NCBI GenBank assembly: GCA_012512995.1 | Contig: JAAZDA010000463.1 | Span: forward strand, 1 to 8,163 | Reading direction: 5' to 3' | Source: Clostridiales bacterium | Lineage (GTDB): Bacteria; Bacillota; Clostridia; Lachnospirales; Lachnospiraceae | Length of the DNA: 8,163 nt | In this document: positions 1 to 5,507 of the stretch, piece by piece | Layout of the letters: every line of letters begins with the position of its first letter | Position numbering within the stretch: the stretch's first letter is position 1 | The notes under the pieces: generated by a model | Told to the model about the DNA's origin: nothing | The model's database searches: none | What the model saw: only the letters and a program-made list of their open reading frames with translations | Position numbers and translations under genes: made by a program

Positions 1-2
1 GC

Positions 3-377
3 ATAACCGTGATCGCAACTGGAATCAAGGAAGCTGCTACCAAGGATGATAAGAAGAAATCTCCGTTCGGTGAAAAAGGACCTGTTCCGCTCACTGGATT
101 TTTCTCAGCTAATCTTGCACCTGCCGGTGGATCAGCAGCAGGGACAAAGAATAATGGAATGAACAATAATCGTCAGGCTTCACAGGCTCAGAGCCTTCAG
201 GTTCCGGATTTTGGAACTCAGACACAGAGCACGGCACAGTCTAATCCATCACAGAAGCTGCTCAAGATCGATGTTCCGAGTTTTATGAACGGAAACGCTC
301 AGGGCACTCCTGATAGCGGCGGTTATTTTGATGACGATGACGACGAGAGCAAAGGAAGCGGATACAGAAAGTTCTGA
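3..377 (+). CDS. ftsZ: Cell division protein FtsZ, C-terminal part (5' end outside window)
   Basis: FtsZ is the tubulin-like GTPase that polymerises into the cytoplasmic Z-ring at the division site. Only the last 124 residues are present. The fragment opens with ITVIATG, the conserved last strand of the FtsZ globular domain (usual form ITVIATGF). It continues with a low-complexity, Gln/Asn/Ser-rich flexible linker of roughly 80 residues and then the conserved C-terminal peptide (KLLKIDVPSFMNGN; core at bases 267-296), which binds FtsA, SepF, ZapA-type or EzrA-type partners in the family. About 26 further residues follow, including five consecutive Asp (from base 330) and a basic end (GYRKF); this is longer than the few residues that usually follow the peptide. 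The stop is TGA at 375-377, followed by a terminator. Identity rests on the ITVIATG strand plus the tail peptide in the correct order. Confidence 0.9.
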   Translation: MTVIATGIKEAATKDDKKKSPFGEKGPVPLTGFFSANLAPAGGSAAGTKNNGMNNNRQASQAQSLQVPDFGTQTQSTAQSNPSQKLLKIDVPSFMNGNAQGTPDSGGYFDDDDDESKGSGYRKF

Positions 378-394
378 TATATAATAATAATCCG

Positions 395-425
395 GCGGCT
401 GTTTTTATCTCAGCCGCTGATTTTT
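395..425 (+). terminator. Rho-independent terminator of ftsZ
   Basis: A 7-bp GC-rich perfect stem (GCGGCTG at 395-401 with CAGCCGC at 411-417) is separated by a 9-nt T-rich loop. TGA and a run of five T (421-425) follow. It begins 17 nt after the ftsZ stop codon, so it should end the division-gene transcript just before the tRNA region. Confidence 0.75.
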
Positions 426-450
426 GGGGATATAGCTCAGTTGGGAGAGC
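426..450 (+). pseudogene. tRNA 5' fragment (truncated tRNA-Ala-like remnant)
   Basis: The 25 bases GGGGATA-TA-GCTC-AGTTGGGA-GAGC form a complete tRNA acceptor 5' strand and D-arm. They match the intact tRNA-Ala gene 105 nt downstream at 21 of 25 positions. After base 450 the tRNA pattern stops: there is no anticodon stem-loop of normal geometry, no T-loop (TTCGA) and no 3' acceptor strand pairing with GGGGATA. It is best read as the remnant of a neighbouring tRNA gene lost by deletion or recombination between tandem tRNA genes. The following 80 nt (451-530) contain nothing else I recognise. Confidence 0.7.
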
Positions 451-530
451 AAGCTATCCGCAAAGCGGGCCCCAGCCAACTGACAACTTGCACAAAGTTA
501 AATCCGAAAATTGAACAGATTAAACAACTT

Positions 531-603
531 GGGGGCGTAGCTCAGCTGGGAGAGCGTACGGTTCGCATCCGTAAGGTCGAGAGTTCGATCCTCTTCGTCT
601 CCA
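531..603 (+). tRNA. tRNA-Ala, anticodon CGC
   Basis: The 73-nt cloverleaf is complete. The acceptor is GGGGGCG (531-537) with CGTCTCC (596-602), discriminator A603. The D stem is GCTC/GAGC, the anticodon stem TACGG/CCGTA with loop TTCGCAT, the variable loop AGGTC, and the T stem GAGAG/CTCTT with loop TTCGATC. The anticodon is CGC (564-566), which reads GCG alanine codons. Position 3 is G and position 70 is T, giving the G3:U70 wobble pair that is the main alanine identity element recognised by AlaRS, so anticodon and acceptor agree. The 3' CCA is not encoded and would be added after transcription. A terminator follows immediately. Confidence 0.95.
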
Positions 604-608
604 CTAAG

Positions 609-642
609 AAAGCGGCTAAATCATATGATTTAGCCGCTTTTT
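609..642 (+). terminator. Rho-independent terminator of the tRNA-Ala transcript
   Basis: A perfect 15-bp inverted repeat (609-623 with 626-640, arms beginning AAAGCGGCTAAATCA) surrounds the bases TA and ends in a T-tract (638-642). It starts five bases after the tRNA. The symmetric A/T flanks mean it could also act weakly on minus-strand transcripts leaving the recombinase gene. Confidence 0.85.
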
Positions 643-660
643 CATAACTTTTTGGAGGAT

Positions 661-740
661 TTTGAGGGCCTGCGAACCAAGCGTTTCCGCTTTTTTTAGG
701 AAAAGAGCCATCGCTCGGTTCGCATCTAAGCAGCCTCAAA
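661..740. repeat. 80-nt imperfect inverted repeat at the 3' end of the recombinase gene
   Basis: Three nested arms pair across this segment: TTTGAGG (661-667) with CCTCAAA (734-740); TGCGAACCAAGCG (671-683) with CGCTCGGTTCGCA (712-724), 12 of 13 paired; and TTTCC (684-688) with GGAAA (699-703). The single mismatch (679/716) is A-C in plus-strand RNA but a G-U wobble in minus-strand RNA, so the fold is better for a transcript of the recombinase, whose stop codon (736-738) lies in the outer arm. There is no terminal T-tract, so a simple terminator is unlikely. It could be an RNA 3' structure, an element end, or a recombination site; the sequence does not decide. Confidence 0.6.
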
Positions 741-1971
741 GCATTGCAGATTCACGGAAAACAATCCTAATATCCATATTACCAAAGATTGATACTCGTT
801 CAATGATCTGGATGAGCATCATTTTCTGTGCTGGCAATTCTGCTTTCACCCAGTCCTTTGCAAGTAAACGGATTTGCGGCAAGGATTTGTTGCGTTCAAA
901 ATACCGCCGGAGTTCTTCCTGGATATACTCATCAATCTTCTGAGCACGATAAGAAGTGGGGCCACAGCACCGCCCTTTATACTGCGTTCGGTTGTAGCAT
1001 TTGTAGATTGGAACACGCTCAGAGACTTCAGCACATGAATGATGACTTTTCCGAGCGGTAGAAGCAAAAATCTTTCCGCCACAGTGTCCACAGTACACAT
1101 TTCCGGATAAAAGCGCCTGTCCGCTTATCCTTTGCGGGATTTGCCGTGTTTTGCGTTGCTCCGCGATTTGCTGGGCTACAGCGAGGGTTTCTGATGAGAT
1201 GATTTTCAGTTCCGGCAGATCGTCCGATCGGTGGTCTCCCCAGACCAAACGCCCGGCGTACTGCTCTCGTTCCAATATGCCTCGAATGCTGCTGAAATGA
1301 AACTTTTCTCCATTGCGGTTGTAAATGTTCTGTTCCGCTAGGACTGCTGCAATTTTTCGGCTGCCGTAACCGTAGTGGATACGGTAATCAAATATTTTTT
1401 GAATAACCGCAGCTTCATCCGGTTGTATGGCTAAATCGTGGATTTCATGTCCACGATCGTTTTTTCGCCAGGTTTTAATAAGCTGATACCCATACGCGCA
1501 GCGTCCACCGCAGAAGAACCCCTCCACCGTCAGCTGTCCCATTCGGGTTTTGATGCGATCAGAAGTTTTCAGGCTCTCGGCCTGCCAATAGCGAATGTAG
1601 TTGATGAGTTTATCTGCATGGCTCTCAAATTGCTACTGGCCTTCCGTGACGCTCCAGATTTCCACGCCATACATCGAAAGATCTTCCACAAAGAACGGAG
1701 TTTCCGAATCTCGCCGTCCAAGCCGGTCAAACATGAAGACAAGAAGGATGTCAAACTTTCTCAGCTCGGCATCTTTCTTGATCTGTTGAAGCACCTTGCG
1801 ATCCTGTATCGGCGTCTTAAAACCGGAAATTCCCTTTTCATAAAGTTCCTTGATAATCCCCCACTGGTGTGTTGCCGCAAACTCCCGACACGCCTGCCGC
1901 TGCATGGGGATATCATCCTCTCGCAGCTGTTGGACGGTGGATACGCGGTAAAGGCAATAGACTTGCTTCAT
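736..1971 (-). pseudogene. Large serine recombinase (site-specific integrase/resolvase family), interrupted by an in-frame TAG
   Basis: Proteins of this family cut and rejoin DNA through a serine-DNA intermediate to move integrative elements. The start is ATG at 1969-1971 with AGGAG eight bases upstream. The frame has 412 codons. Residues 3-112 are the resolvase domain: YRVS with the nucleophile Ser11, and FDRLGR at 82-86. Codon 113 is TAG (1633-1635). The same frame then continues with typical family sequence (QFESHADKLINYIRYWQ), a recombinase domain at about 150-260 (GG..AYGY, GYGSRKIA, ILEREQYAG) and a zinc ribbon from CGHC (294-297). After the ribbon only about 60 residues remain, so the long coiled coil normally preceding the final IERVSIF-like strand looks mostly deleted. 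One nonsense codon in otherwise intact sequence means a recent pseudogene, a sequencing error or readthrough. A separate restart at ATG 1540-1542 would lack the catalytic domain. Confidence 0.85.
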
Positions 1972-1979
1972 TTATAATT

Positions 1980-2013
1980 CTCCTAATATTTAATAGGTAA
2001 TAGGAAAATTATA
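1980..2013 (-). promoter_or_regulatory. Putative -10 box and ribosome binding site of the recombinase
   Basis: On the minus strand AGGAG (1980-1984) lies eight bases before the ATG. A perfect TATAAT lies at 2008-2013, but I see no good -35 at the usual spacing. Between them is a tandem 7-bp repeat (TAATAGG at 1991-1997 and 1998-2004 on the plus strand). CCTATTA in the minus-strand leader can pair imperfectly with TATTAGG at the SD, a possible weak translational restraint. Confidence 0.4.
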
Positions 2014-2106
2014 AGGGATTGTACTATGATATTCTATCTGTTATGAAAGATTCTGCTTATAAACAAACTTAGAAGCGCATCAACGTGGTCAAGTTTCCCA
2101 GCCTGC

Positions 2107-2603
2107 TCATAATACGCAGCCTATAACTTGCCAGGCATATGCTTTACATACGATCCCATCAAGCAGTAGCCAGAAATGCGCCTGAGCTTCATTCTTGAAG
2201 TCAAAGTCGGGATACCGGATGCACCATTCGTAGGTAAGCCCTCGAATGGCCATAACAAAATGGTGGGTCACGGCTTCCGTGGATTGTCCGGTCTTGAATT
2301 CTCCACGCCGGATACCGCGCTCGAGCACTTCCCCGAAAAGCGCGTACAGCCTTCGGCCATAGCCCATTACGACCTCCGTATCCATCGTGTTCATAAGCTG
2401 CAAACGGTAGAATGTTTTCAACCGGTCGTACCCATAACGGCCTGTTGCAGGAATTCATCCCCAAGGGTGTCTCCATTAAGAAGCCCCACACACAGATACT
2501 AATCTTTACTGAAGAGATGAATGGTCGTCCTCGCAGGCAACTCCGCTATCGAACCTCGGAAGAGCTTTTCGACGCGTTCTTTGATGGCATCTACACCGCC
2601 TGA
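2107..2603 (-). pseudogene. Decayed TetR-like transcriptional regulator (ligand-binding part)
   Basis: TetR proteins are one-component repressors with an N-terminal helix-turn-helix and a variable helical ligand-binding domain. The last 104 codons (2421 down to the TGA at 2107-2109) read as a TetR-type C-terminal domain: LFGEVLERGIRRGEFK, then a helix with VMAIRGLTYEW and a final WLLLDGI helix. Just upstream the coding sense shifts frame. The preceding frame reads GDEFLQQAVMGTTG and then TGA at 2418-2420, where one extra T would restore ...GTTG-LKTFYRLQ; this indicates a one-base deletion. Further upstream the same earlier frame holds DAIKERVEKLFRGSIAELPA but is cut by TAG at 2499-2501. No intact N-terminal HTH is readable. 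Its ancestral target may have been a neighbour now lost. The family call is from motif resemblance and is moderate. Confidence 0.55.
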
Positions 2604-2742
2604 ACTACGGCTACCGTTCTACACAAGTGTTCAACTTGCAATTTGCGATAGAAAAAAACACTTGAATTTTAAGAATATCTTGGTTAATCTTAATTCATGG
2701 GTATTGACTTTTTAAATTTTAGTGATATCTTATATTCCCATC

Positions 2743-2759
2743 TTTGACAGTTCAAAAGC
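2743..2759 (+). repeat. Left terminal inverted repeat of the IS
   Basis: TTTGACAGTTCAAAAGC matches the reverse complement of the right end at 14 of 17 positions, with the outer 10 identical. The outer bases contain a perfect TTGACA -35-like hexamer pointing into the element. Confidence 0.75.
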
Positions 2760-2795
2760 GGAGAAGCCGCATATATCATGGCTTTCTCCGCTTTT
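2754..2795. terminator. Bidirectional hairpin terminator inside the left end of the IS
   Basis: AAAAGCGGAGAAGCC (2754-2768) pairs with GGCTTTCTCCGCTTTT (2780-2795), giving a 15-bp stem with one bulged base and an 11-nt loop. Runs of A and T flank both sides, so it can terminate the transposase transcript (stop at 2825-2827) and also transcription entering the IS from the left. Confidence 0.75.
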
Positions 2796-2824
2796 ATAAT
2801 GCCTAAAAGTGTAGCTATATATTA

Positions 2825-4597
2825 TTACTTTTTCATGGTCTTCCTTATGACCCTTTTCATACTGAGATCAGTGAGTATTTCATAATCCGTGCGGAACCCG
2901 AAGCATTCATGAAGAGCGTCAGTCAGATCATTTCTTACATATGACGGCATATAGCCCTGCTTATAACCGGGACGGTGCATGATCATCGCGCGGAGCTCGT
3001 TTATGATCTCGCTGCACGTGAACCTTTCACCCAGTTTCTTTTCCAAGATACGGAAAATGAAAAGTGCTATATAGCAGGTGATGAAATGCGCCATGATATG
3101 ACCCCTGGTCTGAAGATAGACAGGACGTGCACGGAATTCTGTCTTCATTATCCGGAAGCATTCCTCGATCTCCCAGCGGCCCTTGTTTATCCTGATGATC
3201 TCATCTACACTCGTGTCTTTTAAGTCCGTACATACCGCGTAGAAACCATCGTAGCGTTCTTCTTCGGCAATAACATCTGTATCAAGATATGGCTCATCTT
3301 TATCACAGACTTCACCGTCCTTAGTGACTGCTTCATGACGTATGAGGCGGTGCGGGTCATTCTGGTTCTTTGCGCGCTGACTGCATTTGCCGCTGTCTAT
3401 CATTTCCTGTGCACGGTCTATCTGTCCCTGACGTATCTTCCTGAGATAATGCTGGTACTTGAGAGAGAATGAGACTATAAGGCGCTGTTCTAAAGGCTTG
3501 CTCCCTGAAGCTTTCTTTTTAGCGGAAATGTCTTCTGTTATCCATCTTTCTTTGTAAAAGACCTTGTTGTAATCGTCTTCTTCGTTGAGGTCATTGAGAC
3601 TGTATACCTTATCATCGCCAATGAGATGCCAGTCCTCAGTGCCCAGAGCGAAATCTTTAAGGAGATCAGGAAGGGTCTTTATCGACTGCGTTGTAAGGAA
3701 TCTCTTCGTCCTGCCGTCAGGGAGGGTCTTGTCATTGAACCTGCGGTTCGCTGCGGATGAAAGCCCGGCGTCAGTGCATACGATCACGTGATCGAGACCG
3801 TATTCTCCGATGATCTTTTTCTCAAGGGGCTTTAATGTGGGCTGCTCATTCTTGTTCCCTGGATATATATCGAAGGCGAGCGGGATGCCGTCGTGATCCA
3901 TGAAAAGCCCCATGCCGACTATGGGGAGCGGCTGATGCTGCTTGCACTTACCGTACTTCCTCAGATCATCTGCCTGCTCCAGTTCAAAGTAATAATTCGT
4001 GCAGTCGTAGTAGAGTATGTCCTTCCTTCTCTCTATTACCTTCTGGCTGTTCTTATAGAGCTGCGATTGGATGTGATCGTTCTCTTTGGCGAGGACGGAA
4101 AGGGCGCGGTAAATATCGTGCAGTTCAAATGACGGCTGCTCAATAAAGACAGATGCCATGCGGTTCGCAGAGGACTTTGATGATGGATAAAGGATGCGCG
4201 TATATATGAGCTTTGAAAGGATGTCATTAAGATCGTAGTCAAATGAATATTTCTTAGATATATCAGCGCAGATCTTATCGAGCCCAAGGCTGTAGTAGAT
4301 GCTCTGGAGGAACAGGTACCCGCAGTTGAATGACTTCTTTTCGCCTTTCTTAAGGAGCTTTGAAGGAGAGCAGCTGACAATGATCTCTTTCTGTTCTTCG
4401 TATTCTTTCCTGTTGAGCTTGTTGACGTATTCCTGTGCCCATTTATAAGGATCTCCGCCACAAGCTTTGGTCCTTACTTCATCAATGTTGCCGAGCTTTT
4501 CTATCGTGATGGTCGTCGTTGAACCATTCTCCTTGCGGATCGATTTCTGTACGTAAAAAGAAGCGGAATTCTTTGACTTGCTGACGGTTAGTTTCAT
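2825..4597 (-). CDS. IS1634-family DDE transposase
   Basis: This 590-residue enzyme catalyses cut-and-paste type transposition of its IS by a two-metal DDE mechanism. The start chosen is ATG at 4595-4597, with GGAGG nine bases upstream and an N-terminus (MKLTVSKSKNSASFYVQKS, then IEKLGNIDEV) typical of this family. The frame stays open a further 40 codons upstream, but that part would be very hydrophobic, crosses the promoter, and has no family resemblance. Catalytic residues are visible: Asp198 in LYYDCTNYYFE, Asp276 in VIVCTDAGLSS, and Glu478 in RWEIEECFRIMK. The last fits the IS4-type R-x3-E-x6-K signature (Arg474, Glu478, Lys485), with Asn471 where Tyr is usual. The C-terminus ends in a family-like ALHECFGFRTDYEI. 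There is no frameshift or internal stop. The transcript would end at the hairpin at 2754-2795. Confidence 0.92.
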   Translation of the reverse strand: MKLTVSKSKNSASFYVQKSIRKENGSTTTITIEKLGNIDEVRTKACGGDPYKWAQEYVNKLNRKEYEEQKEIIVSCSPSKLLKKGEKKSFNCGYLFLQSIYYSLGLDKICADISKKYSFDYDLNDILSKLIYTRILYPSSKSSANRMASVFIEQPSFELHDIYRALSVLAKENDHIQSQLYKNSQKVIERRKDILYYDCTNYYFELEQADDLRKYGKCKQHQPLPIVGMGLFMDHDGIPLAFDIYPGNKNEQPTLKPLEKKIIGEYGLDHVIVCTDAGLSSAANRRFNDKTLPDGRTKRFLTTQSIKTLPDLLKDFALGTEDWHLIGDDKVYSLNDLNEEDDYNKVFYKERWITEDISAKKKASGSKPLEQRLIVSFSLKYQHYLRKIRQGQIDRAQEMIDSGKCSQRAKNQNDPHRLIRHEAVTKDGEVCDKDEPYLDTDVIAEEERYDGFYAVCTDLKDTSVDEIIRINKGRWEIEECFRIMKTEFRARPVYLQTRGHIMAHFITCYIALFIFRILEKKLGERFTCSEIINELRAMIMHRPGYKQGYMPSYVRNDLTDALHECFGFRTDYEILTDLSMKRVIRKTMKK

Positions 4598-4606
4598 GAT
4601 ATTGTG

Positions 4607-4648
4607 CCTCCATATGACGATTATACCATATATAGCCACAAATATCCA
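4607..4648 (-). promoter_or_regulatory. Transposase promoter and ribosome binding site
   Basis: Minus-strand TGGATA (4643-4648) and TATAAT (4620-4625) are separated by exactly 17 nt. GGAGG lies at 4607-4611. The predicted start falls a few bases before the SD, giving a leader of only about 16 nt. Confidence 0.6.
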
Positions 4649-4671
4649 CACAAATATGCATAAAACTTGAC

Positions 4672-4699
4672 AAAAAAATAAGACCGGAAATCCAGTCTT
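4672..4699 (-). terminator. Inward-facing terminator between the IS right end and the transposase promoter
   Basis: On the minus strand AAGACTGG-ATTT-CCGGTCTT forms an 8-bp stem with one G-U pair and a 4-nt loop, immediately followed by ATTTTTTT. In plus-strand RNA the same bases would have an A-C mismatch and no U-tract, so it is oriented to stop transcription entering the IS from the right, upstream of the transposase promoter. Confidence 0.7.
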
Positions 4700-4736
4700 T
4701 ACAAGTGCTTGAGGCATGTGAGATCATCAAAAATAA

Positions 4737-4753
4737 GCTGCTCAACTGTCAAA
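4737..4753 (-). repeat. Right terminal inverted repeat of the IS
   Basis: Read on the minus strand it is TTTGACAGTTGAGCAGC, matching the left end at 14 of 17 positions. It marks the boundary with the oxidative-stress region. Confidence 0.75.
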
Positions 4754-4820
4754 CTCCCGTAAAGATTGTTTGAAAAAAAGCGAGAATGATTAATCGTAGC
4801 AAAGAAACATCAAAAATTTT

Positions 4821-4848
4821 ATGTTTGCAAACATTGTTGAAATATAAT
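4821..4848 (+). promoter_or_regulatory. Palindromic operator candidate beside a -10-like box
   Basis: ATGTTTGCAAACAT (4821-4834) is a perfect 14-bp palindrome, eight bases before TATAAT (4843-4848). The -35 at standard spacing (TATGTT) is poor and would overlap the palindrome, an arrangement expected of a repressor or activator site. The regulator is unknown; the palindrome does not fit the usual PerR or Fur boxes. Confidence 0.3.
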
Positions 4849-5144
4849 AGAATTTATACAAGAGCTTCCCTCATTTGTTGCGGGTAGAAAACGGTGGTGG
4901 AGTTTATCTCGAATATGACCGTTTCTGCAGTCGTAAAATATCTTCCTGTTGTGAAAATTTATTAGAATACAGTTACTGTTGAAATTGTTGTTGTTCCTTA
5001 TCCCATAATGGACGCTCATTATATAATTTGGATTTATATCCAAACTGAAAAGGACGGCTAGCGAAAGGCCTTTCCTTCAGATGATGAGCCAACTGTAGAT
5101 TTTGCCCTGACGCGCGATGACAAAGTTTTAAATCATATGCTTAC

Positions 5145-5192
5145 TATAATCTTCATGGGCTGTGATAAAAGAGATTTTATAAGTAGAAAGGA
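5145..5192 (+). promoter_or_regulatory. Putative rubredoxin promoter (-10) and ribosome binding site
   Basis: TATAAT at 5145-5150 is a perfect -10 but has only a weak -35 (AAAGTT, 5122-5127), as in activator-dependent or tightly regulated promoters. It would give a leader of about 47 nt. AAAGGA (5187-5192) is the ribosome binding site, 11 bases before the ATG. Confidence 0.45.
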
Positions 5193-5203
5193 AATGTTGA
5201 CGT

Positions 5204-5362
5204 ATGAAAAAGTATATTTGTTCGATTTGCGGTTATGTATATGACGAGGCTGTTGGAGACCCAAGCAATGGCATAGCTCCTGGGACAAAATGGGAAGACG
5301 TCCCCGACGACTGGGTATGCCCTGAATGTGGAGCAGGAAAAGATCAGTTTTCTATGGAATAA
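5204..5362 (+). CDS. Rubredoxin
   Basis: This 52-residue cytoplasmic one-electron carrier has a single Fe(SCys)4 centre. The iron ligands are the two classic knuckles CSICG (Cys6, Cys9) and CPECG (Cys39, Cys42). The canonical [25 protein letters not shown] and C-terminal QFSME segments are all present, so it is a full-length, normal rubredoxin. It starts at ATG 5204 behind AAAGGA and stops at TAA. It leads the oxidative-stress cluster. By family knowledge its partners would be superoxide reductase, rubrerythrin and flavodiiron proteins, of which the first two are encoded downstream; electrons would come from a NAD(P)H:rubredoxin oxidoreductase or the Hrb-type protein encoded later in the cluster. 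Confidence 0.96.
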   Translation: MKKYICSICGYVYDEAVGDPSNGIAPGTKWEDVPDDWVCPECGAGKDQFSME

Positions 5363-5375
5363 CAGCCACATTTAA

Positions 5376-5404
5376 TTTACAGGAGAAATACAGCCTAATA
5401 TAAG
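5376..5404 (+). promoter_or_regulatory. Internal sigma-A-type promoter before the FMN reductase
   Basis: TTTACA (5376-5381) and TATAAG (5399-5404) are separated by exactly 17 nt, each one base from consensus. The predicted start near 5411 lies about nine bases before the perfect hairpin at 5420-5457, so transcripts would begin with that stem-loop. Confidence 0.55.
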
Positions 5405-5419
5405 CTTTTTGGTAAGCGA

Positions 5420-5457
5420 GCTGTGTTGCGGCGCTACTTTATGCGCCGCAACACAGC
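5420..5457 (+). other. Perfect 15-bp intergenic hairpin without T-tract
   Basis: GCTGTGTTGCGGCGC (5420-5434) pairs perfectly with 5443-5457 across an 8-nt loop. The following bases (ACCACTAAAAATC) have no T-run, so it is not a standard terminator on the plus strand; on the minus strand there is no T-run either. It may stabilise the 5' end of transcripts from the promoter at 5376, act as a processing barrier, or limit read-through from rubredoxin. Confidence 0.7.
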
Positions 5458-5507
5458 ACCACTAAAAATCTTTTGGATAAGTCAAGTAGAATTAAGGAGC
5501 GGGCAAA

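Larger units (their letters stand above)
2743..4753 (-). mobile_element. IS1634-like insertion sequence (IS4 superfamily), 2.0 kb
   Basis: The unit is bounded by inverted ends sharing TTTGACAGTT and contains one intact DDE transposase gene on the minus strand. Upstream of the transposase are a good promoter and an inward-facing terminator; downstream is a bidirectional hairpin terminator. I cannot find a convincing target duplication: the flanks are ...TATTCCCATC on the left and CTCCCGTAAAG on the right, sharing only TCCC. The two sides therefore may not be the original insertion site, for example after an IS-mediated deletion. The intact frame and promoter suggest it may still be active. Confidence 0.8.
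4754..5203. other. 450-nt gene-poor stretch between the IS and rubredoxin
   Basis: No coding region here is convincing. Short open stretches exist (for example plus-strand RVENGGGVYLEYDRF near 4885-4925), but they have no credible start and match no family I know; they could be debris of a gene cut by the IS event. Structural items are a 14-bp palindrome next to a TATAAT (4821-4848), a small hairpin TTTGGAT/ATCCAAA (5027-5044), a 12-bp palindrome GAAAGGCCTTTC (5053-5064), and the likely rubredoxin promoter near 5145. The stretch is AT-rich and probably holds the regulatory region of the downstream cluster. Confidence 0.5.

Noticed and set aside
542..739. Minus-strand open frame (65 codons) across the tRNA-Ala gene
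   Set aside because: It is antisense to an intact tRNA and its terminator; such frames over tRNAs are artefacts.
1438..1977. Plus-strand open frame of 179 codons
   Set aside because: It runs opposite the serine recombinase, whose minus-strand frame shows clear family motifs; the plus product has none and no ribosome binding site.
2704..2731. TTGACT-16 nt-TATCTT promoter reading into the IS left end
   Set aside because: The -10 is weak in a very AT-rich stretch, and any transcript would hit the hairpin terminator at 2754-2795.
4036..4461. Minus-strand 141-codon frame inside the IS
   Set aside because: It is out of frame with the intact transposase and shows no domain; a shadow of biased codon use.
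4598..4717. Upstream start of the transposase giving a hydrophobic 40-residue N-terminal extension
   Set aside because: This stretch contains the promoter and SD; the ATG at 4597 has GGAGG at ideal spacing and begins with family-typical sequence.
5177..5371. Minus-strand 64-codon frame opposite rubredoxin
   Set aside because: The plus strand encodes a complete rubredoxin with all four cysteines and an SD.
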